64,000 bases of DNA from Actinomycetes bacterium (lineage in GTDB: Bacteria; Actinomycetota; Actinomycetes; Actinomycetales; Dermatophilaceae), in contig JAKPEG010000225.1 in assembly GCA_029552065.1 (NCBI GenBank), forward strand, positions 1-64,000, written 5' to 3'. Within the stretch, counting starts at the first letter, position 1, and the number at the start of each line of letters is the position of its first letter. The notes beneath the pieces are model-generated. The model was not told where the DNA came from. It made no database searches and saw only the letters and a program-made list of their open reading frames with translations. Shown here one piece after another: positions 17,202-26,666 of this stretch. The position numbers and the translations under genes are program-made.

Positions 17202-18380
17202 ATGCAGCGCAGCATGCGGGTGGTCTCGTTCGGCGTCATCGCGGGCTTGGCGGTCGCCATGTCCGGATGTTCGGAGAACAAGGCCAGCACGACCACGACG
17301 AGCGGGTCGAGTGCGGGAGACATCAAGATCGGCGTCGTGCTCGACATCACGGGAGCCGGGGCGAGCCTCGGGGTGCCCGAGCGGCAGACGGTCGAGATGT
17401 TGGCCGAGCAGGTCAACGCCGCCGGCGGCGTCAACGGCCGCAAGCTCAAGCTCCTCATCGAGGACAACCAGTCGACCGAGGACGGCGCCGCCAAGGCGAC
17501 CACGAAGCTCCTGGGCACCGAGAACGTCGACATCCTCCTGGGCGCCTCGCGCACCGGGCCGAGCATGGCCATGAAGCCGCTCGCCGAGAAGGCCCAGAAG
17601 CCGATGATTTCGATGGCCGCCAACGCCGCCATCGTCAAGGACGCCAAGTGGGTCTTCAAGACCGCCCAGAACGACCGGGTCGTCATCGAGAAGATGGTCG
17701 ACGACATGAAGGCCAAGGGCCTCACCAAGGTCTCGATCGCCCGGGATGCCTCGGCCTTCGGCGAGGGCATCCCCGAGATGCTCACCGAGGTCGGCGCCAG
17801 CGCCGGTGTCACCGTGGCCAACGTCCAGAAGTTCGCGCCGGACGCCACCGACTTCACCGCCCAGATGCTCGGCCTGCGCGACTCGCAGCCGCAGGCGGTG
17901 GTCATCTGGGGCATCCCGCCGGCCGCGGCCCTCGCGCAGAAGGCCTTCAAGCAGCTGAACCTCAACGTGCCGGTCTACCAGTCGCACGGCATCGGCAACC
18001 AGGCCTTCCTCGACACCGCGGGTGACACCGCCAACGGTCTGCTCGCCCCGCTCGGGCGCATGCTCGTCGCCGACCAGCTCAAGGCCGACGACCCGCAGAA
18101 GCCGGTCGTCACCAAGTTCATCGCCGACTTCAAGGCCAAGTACAACAACTCCCCGTCGACCTTCGCCGGGCACGCCTATGACGCCTTCAGCCTCGCCGTC
18201 GAGGCGCTCAAGAAGGCCGGCACCGACGCCTCCAAGCTGCGCGACGCGCTCGAGCAGACGAGCAAGTGGGCCGGTGTGAGCGGCGTCTTCACGATGACCC
18301 CGACCGACCACTCGGGTCTCACCAAGGACGCCCTCGTCATGGTGACTGTCGACAACAAGGCATGGAAGGTCGCAGGCTAA
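17202..18380 (+). CDS. Branched-chain-amino-acid-type ABC transporter substrate-binding lipoprotein
   Basis: A 392-aa periplasmic-binding-protein fold of the Leu/Ile/Val family, anchored as a lipoprotein. A hydrophobic signal ends in the lipobox VAMSGC (Cys about residue 23), followed by a Ser/Thr linker. The domain IKIGVVLDITGAGASLGVPE is typical of this family. GGAGG sits upstream of ATG. First gene of the livJ-H-MG-F set. The ligand could be an amino acid or an aromatic/carboxylic acid; the downstream monooxygenase favours the latter, as an inference. Confidence 0.9.
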   Translation: MQRSMRVVSFGVIAGLAVAMSGCSENKASTTTTSGSSAGDIKIGVVLDITGAGASLGVPERQTVEMLAEQVNAAGGVNGRKLKLLIEDNQSTEDGAAKATTKLLGTENVDILLGASRTGPSMAMKPLAEKAQKPMISMAANAAIVKDAKWVFKTAQNDRVVIEKMVDDMKAKGLTKVSIARDASAFGEGIPEMLTEVGASAGVTVANVQKFAPDATDFTAQMLGLRDSQPQAVVIWGIPPAAALAQKAFKQLNLNVPVYQSHGIGNQAFLDTAGDTANGLLAPLGRMLVADQLKADDPQKPVVTKFIADFKAKYNNSPSTFAGHAYDAFSLAVEALKKAGTDASKLRDALEQTSKWAGVSGVFTMTPTDHSGLTKDALVMVTVDNKAWKVAG

Positions 18381-18386
18381 GCACTC

Positions 18387-19256
18387 ATGACCGACCTTCT
18401 CCAGCTCGTCTTCTCCGGGTTGGCGCAAGGAACCGTCTACGGGTTGGTGGCACTCGGCTTCGTCGCGATCTTCGCGGTGCGTGAGATCGTCAACCTGGTC
18501 CAGGGTGAGTATGCCGCCCTGGCCGGGTTGGCCGCGATCAGCGCGGTCGCAGCCGGTGTGCCCCTTCTCGTGGCGATCCTTGTTGTCATCCCCCTCGTCA
18601 TGGGCGTCGCGGTGCTCCTCGAGCGCCTCACGATCGCCCCCATCAAGAAGATGACGCCGCTCACGTCGATCATCCTTACCCTCGGGGTGTCGACCGCGGT
18701 GAAGGCGGTCATGCTGCTCATCTGGGGACCGGAGGCCAAGGCGCTTCCGGCTTTCCCCGGTTCCGACTTCACCGTCGGGGGCGTGAGTATCCGCAGCCAG
18801 GAGCTATGGGTGCTCGGGGCCGGGGCAGTGGTCGCCTATGCGGTCATCTGGTTCTACGAGCACACCATCCGCGGGAAGTCGCTGCGCGCCTGCGCGGAGC
18901 AGCCTGTCGCGGCCCGGCTCGTAGGCATCTCGCCCCGCACGGCCACCGTCGTCGCCTTCGCCGTGGCCGGTTTCACCGGCGCGGTCGCCGGAGTCGTCGG
19001 CAGCCCGATCTACCTCAGCTCGTGGCAGAGCGGTCTCTCGCTCGGCCTCAAGGGCTTCGTCGCGGCGACCCTCGGTGGTCTCACCTCGCTGCGCGTGGCG
19101 ATGATCGGTGGGCTGCTGCTCGGCGTGCTCGAGAACCTCGTCGCCGGCTATCTCAGCTCGGGATACCGAGACGCGGTGGCCTTCGTCGTCCTGCTGCTCG
19201 TCCTGCTGCTGCGGCCGCAGGGACTGGCCAGCAAAGGCTCGGCGGTGCGGGTATGA
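18387..19256 (+). CDS. livH: ABC transporter permease, LivH type
   Basis: A 289-aa inner-membrane permease with about eight spans. It has the LivH N-terminus (LVFSGLAQGTVYGLVALGF) and the cytoplasmic loop AVAGFTGAVAGVVGSPIY near the ATPase contact. It starts 6 bp after the substrate-binding gene. Its TGA overlaps the next ATG (ATGA). Confidence 0.92.
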   Translation: MTDLLQLVFSGLAQGTVYGLVALGFVAIFAVREIVNLVQGEYAALAGLAAISAVAAGVPLLVAILVVIPLVMGVAVLLERLTIAPIKKMTPLTSIILTLGVSTAVKAVMLLIWGPEAKALPAFPGSDFTVGGVSIRSQELWVLGAGAVVAYAVIWFYEHTIRGKSLRACAEQPVAARLVGISPRTATVVAFAVAGFTGAVAGVVGSPIYLSSWQSGLSLGLKGFVAATLGGLTSLRVAMIGGLLLGVLENLVAGYLSSGYRDAVAFVVLLLVLLLRPQGLASKGSAVRV

Positions 19257-21181
19257 GCCCGATGTTGCGCAGGCAGCTGCCCTTCGTGGCCCTGCTCGTC
19301 GGGCTGCTGGTCTTCGGCGCCGTCGGCCCCCAGTCGATGGTCAACGTGGGCATCTATGCGCTCATCTACGGCATCGCCGCGATCGGCCTCTCGCTGCTCA
19401 TGGGCCTGGCCGGCCAGGTGAGCCTCGGGCACGCGGCGTTCATCGCCGTCGGCGCCTATACGCAGGCGATCCTCGTGGGCAAGGCCGACTGGAATCCGCT
19501 CGCCGCGGCTCCGGTGGCGGTCGTCGCCTCGATGATCATCGCTCTGCTCGTCGGGCTGCCGCTGCTCCGGTTGCGCGGACACTTCCTCGCCCTGGCCACC
19601 CTCGGCCTGGGGATCATCGTCGGGGTGTTCGTCACGGAGCAGGACTTCACCGGCGGCACCTCGGGCATCTACGGCCTGCCCTACCTCTCCTTCGGGGGTC
19701 GTGAATACGACACGCCCCAGGAATACTTCCTCCTGCTCGTCCCCTTCGTCGTCGTGGGTCTGTGGCTGGCCAACAACCTCGTCTACTCCCGCACCGGCCG
19801 CGCCTTGTCGGCCGTGAACGACTCCGAGGTCGCGGCCGAGTGTCTCGGTGTCGACACCTTCACCCTGCGGCTGCGCGTCTTCGTGCTCAGTGCGGGCTAT
19901 GCCGGCCTCGCCGGTGTCTTCTATACCCACTGGCTCACCATCGTGAACCCCTCGGTCGCCCACTTCGAGCTCTCGGTGAAGATCCTGCTCATGGTCGTGC
20001 TCGGTGGCCTGGGCACCGTGTGGGGCGCGCTCATCGGCGCCGTCGGTGTCCAGTTGCTCGACGACGGCCTACGCGAACTCATCCCGGTGCTCATCCCGGG
20101 GGCCAAGGGCGAGATCCAGCTCATCGGCTACGGCGTCGTGCTCGTGCTCGTCATCATCCTCATGCCCGGCGGTCTGGCTCAGCTGTGGGGGATGCTGCGA
20201 CGTGCCTTCGTCGACCGGCGCCACCCCATCGAGCGGGGCGAGCACGAGCACGCGATGAGCACGCAGGAGCAGCGCGAGGTCCTCGACGAGGCGCTCGGAC
20301 TGCTCTCCCGTGCCGACCACCAACCGCCGGGAACCCCGATCCTCACGGTGACCGGACTCACCAAGCGCTACGGCGGCGTGGTGGCTCTCGACGACCTCGG
20401 CTTGGAGATCCGGGCCGGGGAGATCATGGCCCTCATCGGCCCCAACGGCGCAGGCAAGACGACGGCCTTCAACATGATCACCGGGGTGATGGCCCCCACC
20501 GAGGGCTCGGTCGTCCTGCACGGCCACGAGGTCGCGGGCAAGCGACCGCACATCGCCGCGGCGCTCGGGGCAACCCGGACCTTCCAGAACCTGCAGACCT
20601 TCAAGAGCACGACCGTCATCGGCAACGTCAAGGTCGCCCGGCACCTACGCAGCCACGCCGGGATCGTCCGGGGAATGCTCCTGCTCGACCGGGCCGAGGA
20701 GCGCGAGATCGACCGCGCCTCGCAGGCCGCGGTCGATGCCATGGGCCTGAGCCGGCTGGCCGACCGACCGATCGCGGATCTCGCCTTCGGCAAGCAACGC
20801 CAGTCCGAGGTCGCCCGGGCACTCGCGCTCGAGCCCTCCGTGCTCCTGCTCGACGAGCCCATGGCGGGCCTTTCCGGGCCGGAACGGGACAGCCTGTCCT
20901 GGCTGCTGCGGCAGGTAAAGGCGAGTGGGGTGACCGTGCTGCTCGTCGAACACGACGTCGCCGCCGTCATGGCCCTGGCCGACCGGGTCGCCGTGCTCGA
21001 CGACGGTAAGCTCATCGCCCTGGGCACCCCCGCAGAGGTGACGAGCGATCCCGCGGTCATCGCGGCATACCTGGGCGAAGAGGACTCGGGCGGCGAGGCT
21101 TCGGCCTCACCGGCGGCGAGTGGAGCACCCACCGCCCCCGCCGCGACGGCTTCGAGCACCGGTGAGGAGACGGCACGATGA
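19253..21181 (+). CDS. livM: Fused LivM permease / LivG ATPase
   Basis: One uninterrupted 642-aa ORF. Residues 1 to about 320 are a LivM permease (GLSLLMGLAGQVSLGHAAF and the conserved GGLGTVWGALIGA loop). After an Arg/Glu-rich linker, residues about 355-600 are a LivG ATPase with Walker A GPNGAGKT (about 395) and Walker B LLLDEPMAGL (about 532). The signature LAFGKQRQSEVARAL replaces the usual LSYGQQR type. A 30-residue Ala/Ser/Thr tail follows. Such fusions couple permease and ATPase stoichiometry. The stop overlaps livF (ATGA). Confidence 0.93.
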   Translation: MSPMLRRQLPFVALLVGLLVFGAVGPQSMVNVGIYALIYGIAAIGLSLLMGLAGQVSLGHAAFIAVGAYTQAILVGKADWNPLAAAPVAVVASMIIALLVGLPLLRLRGHFLALATLGLGIIVGVFVTEQDFTGGTSGIYGLPYLSFGGREYDTPQEYFLLLVPFVVVGLWLANNLVYSRTGRALSAVNDSEVAAECLGVDTFTLRLRVFVLSAGYAGLAGVFYTHWLTIVNPSVAHFELSVKILLMVVLGGLGTVWGALIGAVGVQLLDDGLRELIPVLIPGAKGEIQLIGYGVVLVLVIILMPGGLAQLWGMLRRAFVDRRHPIERGEHEHAMSTQEQREVLDEALGLLSRADHQPPGTPILTVTGLTKRYGGVVALDDLGLEIRAGEIMALIGPNGAGKTTAFNMITGVMAPTEGSVVLHGHEVAGKRPHIAAALGATRTFQNLQTFKSTTVIGNVKVARHLRSHAGIVRGMLLLDRAEEREIDRASQAAVDAMGLSRLADRPIADLAFGKQRQSEVARALALEPSVLLLDEPMAGLSGPERDSLSWLLRQVKASGVTVLLVEHDVAAVMALADRVAVLDDGKLIALGTPAEVTSDPAVIAAYLGEEDSGGEASASPAASGAPTAPAATASSTGEETAR

Positions 21182-21975
21182 GCACCGACGACCACCACCC
21201 GCGCGTGGGCCTCACGGTCGAGCACATCCATGCGGCCTACGACCGGCTCCAGGTCCTCTGGGACGTGAGCCTGCACGTCGCCCCGGGGGAGTTGCTCGCC
21301 CTCGTGGGATCCAACGGCGCGGGCAAGACGACCGTCCTGCGTGCGGTCTCCGGGCTGCTGCGTCCCACCCATGGCCATGTGCACCTCGGCGACACCGAGA
21401 TCACCTCGGCGGGGGCCGAACGCATCGCCGGGCTCGGCCTGGCCCACGTGCCGGAGAACCGGCTGGTATTCCCCAGCCTCACCGTCGAGGACAACCTCGT
21501 GCTCGGGGGCTACGTCCGCCGCAAAGACGGGCGCTACCAGGTCCGGCGGGACGAGGCGCTGGCCCTGTTCCCACGGCTGGCCGACCGGATCCAGTTGCTC
21601 GCCGGCGCGCTCTCCGGCGGCGAACAACAGATGCTCGCGATGGCCCGGGCGCTCATGTCCGACCCCTCGGTCATCATCCTGGACGAGCCGAGTCTGGGCC
21701 TGGCCCCCAAGGTGGTCGGCGAGATCATGACCGCCCTGGGACACCTGCGCGACGAGAAGGGCCTGGCGATCCTGCTCGTCGAGCAGAACGTCCGGGCGGC
21801 CTTCAAGATCGCCGACCGGGTGATGGTCATGGACCGAGGCCGGGTCGTCGCGGAAGGGACCCCCGCCGAGCTGGCGTCCGACGAACGGGTGCGCGCGGCA
21901 TACCTCGGTGGTTCCTCGACCTCCTCGAGCGGCGTCGCCGCGCCCATACCGAAGACCACGTCCTCCGCCCCCTAA
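21178..21975 (+). CDS. livF: ABC transporter ATP-binding protein, LivF type
   Basis: A 265-aa ATPase forming the second nucleotide-binding subunit of the importer. Walker A GSNGAGKT (about 43), signature LSGGEQQ (about 144) and Walker B VIILDEPSLGLAP are all intact, unlike the modified signature of the fused LivG half. The start overlaps the fused gene's stop by 4 nt. A 20-residue Ser/Thr/Pro tail ends the protein. Confidence 0.94.
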   Translation: MSTDDHHPRVGLTVEHIHAAYDRLQVLWDVSLHVAPGELLALVGSNGAGKTTVLRAVSGLLRPTHGHVHLGDTEITSAGAERIAGLGLAHVPENRLVFPSLTVEDNLVLGGYVRRKDGRYQVRRDEALALFPRLADRIQLLAGALSGGEQQMLAMARALMSDPSVIILDEPSLGLAPKVVGEIMTALGHLRDEKGLAILLVEQNVRAAFKIADRVMVMDRGRVVAEGTPAELASDERVRAAYLGGSSTSSSGVAAPIPKTTSSAP

Positions 21976-21988
21976 GGAAGATGCCCGC

Positions 21989-22948
21989 ATGAGCAAGCCC
22001 TTCGCCTCCTCGACCGACCTGGCCGCCAAGACCGAGACCCTCGAAATCCTCGCCGACGGCGTCTATGCCCTTACCGCCGAGGGCGACCCCAATGTGGGGG
22101 CGATCGAGGGGGAGGACTTCCTCGTCGGCTTCGAGGCCCGCGCCACGCCGGCGGCGGCACGCGACTGGATCGCCAAGCTGCGCGAGCACACGGACAAGCC
22201 CTTCCGCTACCTCGTCCTCTCGCACTACCACGCGGTCCGCGTGCTCGGCGCCGAGGCCTTCGACGCGCAGGAGATCATCGCCCACGAGCGCACCCGCTTC
22301 CTCGTCGAGGAACGGGGTATGCAGGACTGGGCCAGCGAGTATGGCCGGATGCCGAGGCTGTTCAAGGAGCCCGAAGGCATCAAGGGGCTCACCCGGCCGA
22401 CGCTCACGTTCAATGACCGGATGACCATCCCGCTCGGCGGCGACCGCGGCGAGCTGGTGCTGCAATACCTCGGGCGCGGTCACACCGAGGGCGACATCGT
22501 CGCCTGGTTGCCCCAGCACCGGATCATGTTCGCCGGCGACCTCGTCGAGGCCAAGGCCGCCCTCTACACCGGCGACGCCTTCCACCAGGAGTGGTCGAGC
22601 ACGACCCTCGACGCGGTGAAGGCGATGGGTGCCGACCAACTCGTCGGCGGCCGGGGCGAGATCCCCAAGGGCAAGGAGGCCGTCGACGCCGCCATCGAGC
22701 AGTCTCGCGGCTTCCTCACGGCGATCATCGACAACGTCCGGGCCACCCAGGCCGCGGGCGGCTCGCTCAAGGACGCCTTCGAGGCCTGCCACGTCGCGCT
22801 GTCGCCGACCTACGGCCACTGGCCGATCTTCGAGCACACGCTGCCCTTCGACGTGGCACGTACCTGGGAGGAACTGCAGGGGGTCGAGCGGCCGACGATC
22901 TGGACCGCCGAGCGCGATCGCGAGATCTGGGCGCAGCTGCAGGGCTGA
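21989..22948 (+). CDS. MBL-fold hydrolase-like protein with an altered metal motif
   Basis: A 319-aa metallo-beta-lactamase-fold protein. The signature position reads HYHAVR (about residue 78) instead of HxHxDH, so the second-metal Asp/His pair is missing. Later ligand-like motifs GRGHTEGDIVAW and FAGDLVEAK are present. AAGGAAG precedes ATG at 9 bp. It lies 13 bp after livF and just before an FAD monooxygenase, so it is probably part of the same catabolic unit, perhaps hydrolysing or isomerising a ring-opened product. Substrate unknown. Confidence 0.75.
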   Translation: MSKPFASSTDLAAKTETLEILADGVYALTAEGDPNVGAIEGEDFLVGFEARATPAAARDWIAKLREHTDKPFRYLVLSHYHAVRVLGAEAFDAQEIIAHERTRFLVEERGMQDWASEYGRMPRLFKEPEGIKGLTRPTLTFNDRMTIPLGGDRGELVLQYLGRGHTEGDIVAWLPQHRIMFAGDLVEAKAALYTGDAFHQEWSSTTLDAVKAMGADQLVGGRGEIPKGKEAVDAAIEQSRGFLTAIIDNVRATQAAGGSLKDAFEACHVALSPTYGHWPIFEHTLPFDVARTWEELQGVERPTIWTAERDREIWAQLQG

Positions 22949-22992
22949 CCCGCCCAGAGCCATGTCTGCGAACCGATCCGTGAGGTGTGCCC

Positions 22993-24666
22993 ATGAGTGA
23001 CCAGCCGATGCCCGAGGGCACACCCAGCGACGCGGCGCCCGGGGGGCGCGTGCTCGTCATCGGGGCAGGACCGGTGGGGCAGACCGCCGCGCTGTGCCTG
23101 GCCCGGTGGGGGATCCCCGTGCTCGTCCTGGACGCCCGGCCGGCACGCGACCCGGTCGGGAGCAAGGCACTGTGCCAGCAGCGCGACGTCCTGGACGTGT
23201 GGGATGCCTGCGGCGCCGGGGCGGTCGCCCGCGAGGGCCTGGTCTGGCAGGACGCGCGCACCTTCTACCGGGACAAGGAGCTGTTCTTCTACCGGATCCC
23301 CGATCCTGGTCGCTCCTCGCTGCCGCCCTTCGTCAACATCTCGCAGGCGCGCACCGAGGAGATCCTCGACGAGGCCATCGCGGGCAATCCGCTCATCGAG
23401 GTCCGCTGGGGACACGAGGTCGTGGCGATAACCGGCGGCACCGGCGGCACGGGCGGCACCGGCGGCACCGGCGGGCAGGGCGGCGACGAACCCGCGCGCG
23501 TGCGCTGCCGCACCGCCGACGGGGAGACCGAGATCGAGGGCGAGTATGCCGTCGTCGCCGCCGGTTCCCGGGGCGGGGCCCTGCGCGAGGCGCTGGGGGT
23601 GGCCTTCCCCGGGCGCACCTTCGAGGATTCGTTCCTCATCTGCGACATCGAGGCCAAGCTCAAGGGCTGGGAGAACGAACGGCGCTTCTACTTCGACCCC
23701 GAGTGGAATCCGGGCCGTCAGGTGCTCATCCACCCGTGCCCCGGCGGGATCTTCCGGATCGACTGGCAGGTCGACACCGACTTCGACCTCGCGAAGGAGC
23801 GCAAGAAAGGCACCCTGGACAAGCGGATCCGCAAGGTCATCGGCCGGAAGCGCAAGTACCGCATCGACTGGGCCTCGGTCTACCGGTTCCACGCGCGGAT
23901 GGCCGATCACTTCCAGGTGGGCCGGTTCTTCCTCGCCGGCGATGTCGCCCACCTCGTCGCGCCGTTCGGCGCGCGAGGGCTCAACAGTGGCGTGCCCGAC
24001 GCCGAGAACGCCGCGTGGAAGATCGCCTTCGCGCTCAAGGGCTGGGCCGGCCCCGGGCTCCTGGGCAGCTACGAGTGGGAACGTCAGGCGGCCGCGCGCG
24101 AGAACCTCGCCGTGACCTCGGCGACCATGGACTTCCTCGTGCCCCAGACCAAGGCGGCGGCCAAGCATCGGGTGCGGGTGCTGTCCCGGGCACGCAAGGA
24201 CCCGGGCAACGCCGCCCTCGTCGACTCCGGCCGGTTGGCCGAGGCCTTCTGGTACGTCGACAGCCCCCTCACGACGGCCGACCCGCACCGGTTCTGGCCG
24301 GGTCGCCCGCCTCGCGGAGCCTCGCCGACGCCGGTGCCGGGCGTGATCCTCCCCGACGCCGACACACCCGGCGCCGCACACGGAGCCACGCGCGTGCGGG
24401 GCCTGTGCCGCGACGGGCTGCTCGTCCTCGTCGGCGAGGCCGTCGACGTCCACGAGGTGGAAGGCGTCCTCTCCGATGTCGTCCCACGAGGTATGCCGTT
24501 GCGCGTGTTGCGCTTCGGCGAGCTCGGCGACGGCGGGGTGGTCGCCCACGCGCTCGATGCCCGCGCCGACGAACTGTGGCTCGTGCGTCCCGACGCCCAC
24601 ACGGCTGCCTGCGCCCACACCCCCGAGGCGCTCGCCGTCGCGGTCCGCCGGGTGCTCGGGCACTGA
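22993..24666 (+). CDS. FAD-dependent aromatic monooxygenase (PHBH-like)
   Basis: A 557-aa class A flavoprotein monooxygenase. The N-terminal GxGxxG (VIGAGPVGQTAALCLARWG) binds FAD. The GD motif region FLAGDVAHLVAPFGARGLN contacts the FAD ribityl chain. A C-terminal thioredoxin-like domain (from about 445) is typical of phenol-hydroxylase-type members. A run of five 9-bp repeats encodes Thr-Gly-Gly near residue 147. ATG 22993 has GAGG at 7 bp. It probably hydroxylates an aromatic acid imported by the neighbouring transporter; substrate unproven. Confidence 0.85.
   Translation: MSDQPMPEGTPSDAAPGGRVLVIGAGPVGQTAALCLARWGIPVLVLDARPARDPVGSKALCQQRDVLDVWDACGAGAVAREGLVWQDARTFYRDKELFFYRIPDPGRSSLPPFVNISQARTEEILDEAIAGNPLIEVRWGHEVVAITGGTGGTGGTGGTGGQGGDEPARVRCRTADGETEIEGEYAVVAAGSRGGALREALGVAFPGRTFEDSFLICDIEAKLKGWENERRFYFDPEWNPGRQVLIHPCPGGIFRIDWQVDTDFDLAKERKKGTLDKRIRKVIGRKRKYRIDWASVYRFHARMADHFQVGRFFLAGDVAHLVAPFGARGLNSGVPDAENAAWKIAFALKGWAGPGLLGSYEWERQAAARENLAVTSATMDFLVPQTKAAAKHRVRVLSRARKDPGNAALVDSGRLAEAFWYVDSPLTTADPHRFWPGRPPRGASPTPVPGVILPDADTPGAAHGATRVRGLCRDGLLVLVGEAVDVHEVEGVLSDVVPRGMPLRVLRFGELGDGGVVAHALDARADELWLVRPDAHTAACAHTPEALAVAVRRVLGH
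23431..23475 (+). repeat. Five 9-bp in-frame repeats (Thr-Gly-Gly)
   Basis: accggcggc-type units start at 23431, 23440, 23449, 23458 and 23467. Copy-number change would keep the reading frame and alter a surface loop of the monooxygenase. Confidence 0.9.
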
Positions 24667-24716
24667 GGCCCCCCCGTTCGGCGACGGACCGGGCGGTCGT
24701 GTGATGTGATGCCGGG

Positions 24717-26666
24717 ATGACCTCCGGCATCCGACTCGAGCATCTCGACCCCGCCGTCCGGCCGCAGGACGACCTCTTCCGCTACACGAACGGCACGTGG
24801 GTCGCGACGACCGAGATCCCCGAGGACCGGGGGCGCTATGGCAGCTTCGACCTGCTGCGCGAGGCTGCCGAGCACGACCTGCGGGCCATCCTGGACGAGC
24901 TCGCGGCCGGCGAGCCGGACCTCGCGACTCCCGCGGGCCGGTGTGCCGCGCTCTACCGGTCCTTCCTCGACGAGGCCGCGGTCGAGGCGCGCGGCCTCGG
25001 ACCGGTCGCCGCGCTGCTCGACGAGGTCGCGGCGGTCGTGGACGTGCCCGCCCTCGTCGCTCTCCAGGGCAGGCTCAGCCGGATCGGCGTCGCCGGGGCG
25101 GTGCGCGCCGTCGTGAGCACCGACGACCGTGCCTCGGACCGCTACATCGTCTACCTCGACCAGGCAGGGCTCGGGCTGCCCGACGAGTCCTACTACCGTG
25201 AGGAGGCGCACGCGGCCATCCGCGCGGCATACCTCCCGCATGTCGCGGCGATGCTCGCGCTCGGCGGCTGGCCCGACCCGCACGGCGCGGCCGAGCGGGT
25301 GATGGCGCTGGAGACTCGCCTGGCCGCGCACCACCTCGACAACGTCGCCGACCGCGACGCGGTCGCGACCTACCACCTGCTCGACGCCGCCGAGCTCGCC
25401 GCCCTCACCCCGCGCTGGGACTGGCCCGCGTATGCCGCCGGCCTCGGCGCGTCCTCCGACGCCCTCGCGCAGGCAGTCGTGCGGCAGCCGGACTACCTGC
25501 GCGGCCTGGACGACGCCCTCGGCGAGGTGCCGATCGGCCAGTGGCGCGACTGGCTCGCCTGGCAGGTGCTGCGCGCGCGGGCGGCATACCTGCCGGAGGC
25601 GTTCGTGCAGGAGAGCTTCGCCTTCTACGGGCGCACCCTCGCGGGCACACCGGCGCTGCGCGAGCGGTGGAAGCGCGGCGTCGACCTCGTCGACCGGCTC
25701 CTCGGCGAGGCGCTCGGCGAGCTTTACGTCGCCCGGCACTTCCCGCCGCGGGCAAAGGAGCGGATGGAGACCCTCGTCGCCCACCTCGTCGAGGCCTTCC
25801 GACGGTCCTTCGCGAGCCGCGCGTGGATGGGTGCCGAGACGAAGGCGGCGGCCGCCGCCAAGCTCGAGGCCTTCACGCCGAAGATCGGCTATCCGCAGAC
25901 CTGGCGCGACTATTCGGCGCTCGTGGTCGGCGACGACCTGCTCGCCAACGTCGCTGCCGCCCAGGCCTTCGAGACCGACCGCAACCTCGCCAAGCTCGGC
26001 GGTCCGGTCGACCGGTCCGAATGGTTCATGACCCCGCAGACCGTCAACGCCTACTACAACCCGGGGATGAACGAGATCGTCTTCCCCGCGGCGATCCTGC
26101 AACCGCCGTTCTTCGACGTCGACGCCGACGACGCCGTCAACTACGGGGGTATCGGCGGGGTGATCGGGCACGAGATCGGGCACGGCTTCGACGACCAGGG
26201 CAGCCGTTACGACGCGGCCGGCAACCTGCGCGACTGGTGGACCGAGGACGACCGGGCGGCCTTCGACGCCCTCTCCGCCCGGCTCATCGCCCAGTTCGAC
26301 GCGCTCACCCTCGCGGGCGTCCCCGACCGGCACGTCAACGGCGCGCTCACGGTGGGGGAGAACCTCGGCGACCTGGCCGGGCTGGGAGTCGGCCACGCGG
26401 CATACCGGCTCGCGTGCGGCGACAGCGAGCCGCCGGTGCTCGACGGCTACACCGGCGACCAGCGCTTCTTCCTGGGCTGGGCCCAGGTGTGGATGGGCAA
26501 GGCGCGCCCCGAGACGGCGGCGATGCTCCTGGCCGTAGACCCGCACGCGCCGCAGGAATGCCGGGCCAACGTCGTGCGCAACGTCGACGCCTTCCACGCG
26601 GCCTTCGGGGTCGGCGAGGGCGACGGGATGTGGCTCGAACCGGCGCAGCGGGTGGAGGTCTTCTGA
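24717..26666 (+). CDS. M13 family metallopeptidase (neprilysin/PepO-like)
   Basis: A 649-aa zinc endopeptidase. It has the substrate motif NAYYNP, the zinc site HEIGH (about residue 484, in GVIGHEIGHGFDDQG), the downstream GENLGDLAGL third-ligand motif and the C-terminal CRANVVRNVDAFHAAFG. No signal peptide or membrane anchor is seen, as in bacterial PepO-type enzymes. TGA overlaps the next ATG (TGATG), so the VOC gene is translationally coupled. Confidence 0.92.
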   Translation: MTSGIRLEHLDPAVRPQDDLFRYTNGTWVATTEIPEDRGRYGSFDLLREAAEHDLRAILDELAAGEPDLATPAGRCAALYRSFLDEAAVEARGLGPVAALLDEVAAVVDVPALVALQGRLSRIGVAGAVRAVVSTDDRASDRYIVYLDQAGLGLPDESYYREEAHAAIRAAYLPHVAAMLALGGWPDPHGAAERVMALETRLAAHHLDNVADRDAVATYHLLDAAELAALTPRWDWPAYAAGLGASSDALAQAVVRQPDYLRGLDDALGEVPIGQWRDWLAWQVLRARAAYLPEAFVQESFAFYGRTLAGTPALRERWKRGVDLVDRLLGEALGELYVARHFPPRAKERMETLVAHLVEAFRRSFASRAWMGAETKAAAAAKLEAFTPKIGYPQTWRDYSALVVGDDLLANVAAAQAFETDRNLAKLGGPVDRSEWFMTPQTVNAYYNPGMNEIVFPAAILQPPFFDVDADDAVNYGGIGGVIGHEIGHGFDDQGSRYDAAGNLRDWWTEDDRAAFDALSARLIAQFDALTLAGVPDRHVNGALTVGENLGDLAGLGVGHAAYRLACGDSEPPVLDGYTGDQRFFLGWAQVWMGKARPETAAMLLAVDPHAPQECRANVVRNVDAFHAAFGVGEGDGMWLEPAQRVEVF

